NCBI RefSeq assembly: GCF_020520425.1
Contig: NC_079492.1
Coordinates: forward strand, 114,115,157 to 114,179,156
Length of the DNA: 64,000 bases
Direction of reading: 5' to 3'
Source of the DNA: Spinacia oleracea
Taxonomy: Eukaryota > Streptophyta > Magnoliopsida > Caryophyllales > Amaranthaceae
Shown in pieces: positions 61,383 to 64,000 of the stretch. The translations under genes and the position numbers were made by a program. Below the pieces are notes generated by a model. It saw nothing but the letters and a program-made list of their open reading frames with translations. It made no database searches and was not told where the DNA came from. Each line of letters begins with the position of its first letter. Position 1 is the stretch's first letter.

Positions 61383-62495
61383 GTGGTCTGGACCCCATGG
61401 CTCTCCTTTAGGGGTGCTTATACTTCGGTCAGGGATAGCTATGCCCTGAGCCAAATGCGGGTTTTGTTCGTTGGCCGCCGCGACCCTATCTGGTACCTGG
61501 GAGAGCGGGTACGTATGCAGACTATCGGGGTTTTTTCGGTGCCTCAGCCTCCACCTGCGACCATGCTGTCTACTCGTTCGATAGGTGAGGTGTGGAGGGT
61601 CCATTCGAGGACTGGCGTGCCGGCGACGGAGTTGGTGATAGCGGGAGCTAGCTATCATCAGTTCATCCAGTATTCTCTTCGTCTCCCGGAGCCCGGCGCT
61701 GTAAGTTACTCTTTTTTCCTTATTGATTTTTCTCAGTGTCTTCATGTTCGTGCCCATGTGTTTATGTTTACTGTGTTTTGTGCAGGATGTTCCTGACCCT
61801 TCGTTAGGGGGATGGGTGCTTCCCGATGCTCGGATCTCGTATATCGGGGAGAGTGGATCCGAGATTGTGGAGACTGTCCCGAAAGGCCGGGTTTTCCATG
61901 CTCCGCTCCCTGAGGGAGTACAGGCGGTATGCACCTTTTATTTATGCATCCTTCTTATATCTTTTGTTTTTCCTTTTGTTACTAACATTCCCGTTTCAGG
62001 TTCCGGCCCGCACGGCCAACGCGATGGTGGGGGTGATCCACCGGTTGAAGTCCGCATTGGTTCGGGCCCGATCTGCACTTTCTTGCAGGAGCCCCCACTC
62101 CACTCGGGTAATGTGCCGTTTTTCCTTTTGATATGTACCTTTTATTTGGCTTTCCGTCACTCACTTTCCTTTTTTTGTCTCTGCAGACGGGGACCGGACG
62201 AGCCGGGGCCGACGACGCAGGACCATCGGGTGGGGGACGCGGTCCTGGGGAGAGGGAGAGGGCACGGCACTCGCCCCTACGGCATCGCCGTTCTGATGTG
62301 GGGGCGAGTCCTTCAGGGGAGAGGTCCGAGCCGGAGCGTAGGCGACGTTCCGTGTCGGTGGCTCGAGAGCCTAGCCCCGAGTTGCAGCCACAGCCTCATT
62401 TTTGGGGCGATTCTGGCTGGGGGTCCTCATACTACGGGGAGTGGAGCGGATGGACCGGCGAGGCTTGGAGACATGAAGCCGATGACGAGTCTTAG
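61383..62495 (+). pseudogene. Plant mobile domain gene, 3' part, four clean exons
   Basis: The PMD gene resumes after G1 with VVWTPWLSFRGAYTSVRD. Exons 61383-61700, 61786-61926, 62000-62107 and 62187-62495 are joined by introns with GTAAGT, GTATGC and GTAATG donors and TGCAG/TTCAG/TGCAG acceptors. Every exon is a multiple of three, all junctions are phase 0, and the frame stays open to TAG at 62493-62495. Exon 1 has the conserved WYLGERVRMQ-type block; exon 2 has GGWVLPDARISY; the last exon is Arg/Ser/Pro-rich and ends in WGSSYYGEWSGWTGEAW. This half is undamaged, unlike the 5' part. It lies antisense to G2. Confidence 0.82.
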
Positions 62496-63365
62496 GCTTG
62501 CCTCCTCTTTTGTATTTATTCATTCTTGTATTTTGCGTGTATATATATTTTATTTAGTTTTGCGAATTCATGGTGCAAGAATGTTTTGAGCCTTCCATGG
62601 GCTTTGCTATGAGGCCTCGACATATTATAGCAGTACTAGCTTTCTAAACCAACGACGAATTTTGAAAAAAAAGGAAAGAATTCCATATATAAAAATGAGT
62701 TCATACAAGAGTGCACACATGTTTTTAGACTAGCCGACTACTTGGGGTATTACATATGCATGTTTTCCTTATGTCTGTATTTGGGATTTTCGTTTTTTGC
62801 CGACTCGTGCCATACTCCTTTGTTGGGCTTGCTCCTGAAAACTCTTGTGGCTCCGTTTTCGTTCTATTTGGCCTTGCCCGTGCATGGGTTAGGGTATAGT
62901 TCCCTTTATAATATCCTTTCCTCTTGATGTGTTCCATGACTTTATTATTATTTAATTTTTTTATTGGACCAAATCCGTAAGGATTGCCTACGTATCTTGT
63001 CAGAATCAGGTCGCGCGTAGTTCTAGCTATATGTTTTTTTTTGAAAGGGGTGTTCATTACACATCTGCTACCCCCCCAAGTGTTCATGGTTCTTTTGATG
63101 ATCCATCAAAGGAGTACGAACACTTGTATAAGCGGGAGAGTTGGTGGCAAGAGGGAATGACGCCCAAGCATGGGCGTTGGAAATTTAGGCGCCTAGGCCT
63201 GGGCGTGGAAAATAACAGCGCCCAGACCAGGGCGTTGAAACTGCGGTCTTCTCCCTTTCTACTTTAGCAAGTTTTATGCCGTTTTGTTTAGAGTAATGCG
63301 CATAATGCTTGCTTATGAGTTTTTAATGTGTATTATTAGATGCCTTAACTCCGGACTGAATTTTA
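62496..63365. other. Spacer between the PMD stop and G2 integrase
   Basis: About 870 bp with no recognisable gene. TGTATATATATTTTATTTAG (about 62538) may serve the PMD 3' end. It contains a hairpin group at 63159-63241. Confidence 0.55.
63159..63241. repeat. Three hairpin-like repeats between PMD and integrase
   Basis: GACGCCCAAGCATGGGCGTT, GGCGCCTAGGCCTGGGCGTG and AGCGCCCAGACCAGGGCGTT follow one another, so the PMD gene has hairpin groups on both sides. Confidence 0.75.
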
Positions 63366-64000
63366 TTAAATATAGTACTTTTTCAATTGGTCTAAATTCG
63401 TGAGGTTAGCGAATTCCGCTCCATCTATGTCGGCTAGTTGGACCGCTCCGCCAGGTAGGATGGTCTTTACAAAATATGGTCCGGTCCAATTAGGCCGAAA
63501 TTTTCCTCGAGGGTCCGTAGTAGGTGCGCGGACTTCTTTTAACACAAATTCGCCTTCTTTGATATTTCGAGGTTTGACTCTTTTGTTGAATTGCCTTGCG
63601 ATGCGTTTTTGATACACTTGCACGTGATGTAAAGCTCTCAACCTCCGTTCGTCTAAAAGGACGAGCTCGTCGTACCTAGCTTGAACCCAATCGGCCTCGG
63701 GCAGCTTGCTTTCTAGGACGATTCGGAGGGAGGGAATTTCCAACTCGATCGGTTGAACTGCTTCCATTCCATATACCAAGGAGTAGGGTGTTACTCCAAT
63801 GGAGGTGCGGATTGAGGTTCGGTAACCCCATAATGCAAAGTGTAATTTGTTAGGCCAATCCTTATAATTCTCGGCCATTTTTTCGATTATAACTTTAATG
63901 TTTTTGTTGGCCGCCTCTACCGCGCCGTTCATTTGCGGCCTGTAGGGAGAGGATTTATGATGTTTGACATGATATTTTTCGAGCAGGTCTTGGACTTCGA
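63366..64000 (-). CDS. G2 Gypsy integrase, C-terminal part (continues past the window)
   Basis: The minus-strand frame is open from the window edge to a stop at 63366. It starts within the catalytic core (EKYHVKHHKSSPYRPQ), carries the catalytic Glu in MNGAVEAANKNIK, then WPNKLHFALWGYRTS and TPYSLVYGMEAVQP. After a linker (ARYDELVLLDERRLRAL) comes the GPY/F module with WTGPYFVKTILPGGAVQLAD, and the end LTNLDQLKKYYI. Integrase inserts the element's cDNA into chromosomes. The upstream RT and RNase H would lie outside the window. No break is seen in this part. The PQMNGAVEAANK form fits the Tat/Ogre branch. Confidence 0.92.
   Translation of the reverse strand, partial: EVQDLLEKYHVKHHKSSPYRPQMNGAVEAANKNIKVIIEKMAENYKDWPNKLHFALWGYRTSIRTSIGVTPYSLVYGMEAVQPIELEIPSLRIVLESKLPEADWVQARYDELVLLDERRLRALHHVQVYQKRIARQFNKRVKPRNIKEGEFVLKEVRAPTTDPRGKFRPNWTGPYFVKTILPGGAVQLADIDGAEFANLTNLDQLKKYYI

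Larger units (their letters stand above)
41010..64000 (-). mobile_element. Ty3/Gypsy element G2 (minus strand) with antisense PMD gene; continues past the window
   Basis: Read on the minus strand from the window edge: integrase C-terminus (64000-63366), then a PMD gene on the opposite strand (43700-62495, split by G1), then GC-rich tandem repeats (43390-42965), PPT (42480-42465) and the 3' LTR (42464-41010). Extra ORFs between pol and the 3' LTR, sometimes antisense, are known for the Tat/Ogre branch of plant Gypsy elements, and G2 has that layout. Its 5' LTR, gag and most of pol lie outside the window. The left flank is CATAG (41005-41009). Confidence 0.78.

Noticed and set aside
44338..62495. 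PMD gene as an ordinary host gene
   Set aside because: It lies between the integrase and the 3' LTR of one minus-strand Gypsy element, and its flanks carry the element's hairpin repeats.
41951..63241. CRISPR-like array of palindromic repeats
   Set aside because: The repeats are kilobases apart, vary in their arms, have no unique spacers of even size, and the genome is eukaryotic.

Overview
This is a piece of a higher-plant nuclear genome, made almost wholly of transposable elements nested inside each other. The evidence is two plant-type LINEs (DUF4283 ORF1, zf-RVT and RNase H tails), Copia and Ty3/Gypsy LTR retrotransposons with plant tRNA-primed PBSs, a plant mobile domain (PMD) gene with GT-AG introns, a hAT-type non-autonomous element and a YTH/ECT gene fragment. 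The repeats look like those of Caryophyllales (spinach or beet relatives), but that is an impression and not a proof. I found no intact host gene.

Layout. (1) 1-1759: a 110-bp minisatellite, a roughly 250-bp tandem repeat and a (TA)n tract. (2) 1760-15366: an old plus-strand LINE (LINE-A) that landed in (TA)n. It is split by a 7.9-kb TG...CA element with TSD TCATT, probably a solo LTR about 4.2 kb long, which itself holds a minus-strand 5'-truncated LINE (LINE-B, 10044-13737). (3) 15384-41009: an unidentified unit with a leader, possible small exons, an AGTAAA-motif field and two convergent tRNA-like genes. It is interrupted by two Copia elements of one family in opposite orientation, C1 (17182-26707, minus) and C2 (27004-37455, plus, almost intact). 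(4) 41010-64000: a minus-strand Ty3/Gypsy element (G2), cut by the window end. From its 3' LTR rightward it carries a PPT, GC-rich tandem repeats, a PMD gene on the opposite strand to its pol, and the integrase C-terminus. A second Gypsy element with the same LTR but no gag-pol (G1, 49210-61381, plus) sits inside the PMD gene. G1 carries an antisense ECT fragment and a Copia solo LTR (55981-57388). Its 5' end is replaced by a rearranged Copia composite (46288-49209), and a hAT-type element (45068-46281) sits exactly on that junction.

Most notable: (a) two tRNA-like genes with perfect A and B boxes, T-run terminators and an odd six-pair/tetraloop anticodon arm that covaries between the copies; (b) palindromic GCGCCCAG..CTGGGCGC hairpins, mostly paired, at nine places across G1, G2 and around the PMD gene; (c) the antisense, intron-containing PMD gene in a Gypsy element; (d) C1, whose two LTRs belong to different subfamilies; (e) the ECT capture in G1.

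No element is shown to be active. C2 comes closest: its two 1395-bp LTRs differ at only about six or seven sites by eye, and its polyprotein has one nonsense codon. Functions are assigned from motifs read by eye; no database search was run.
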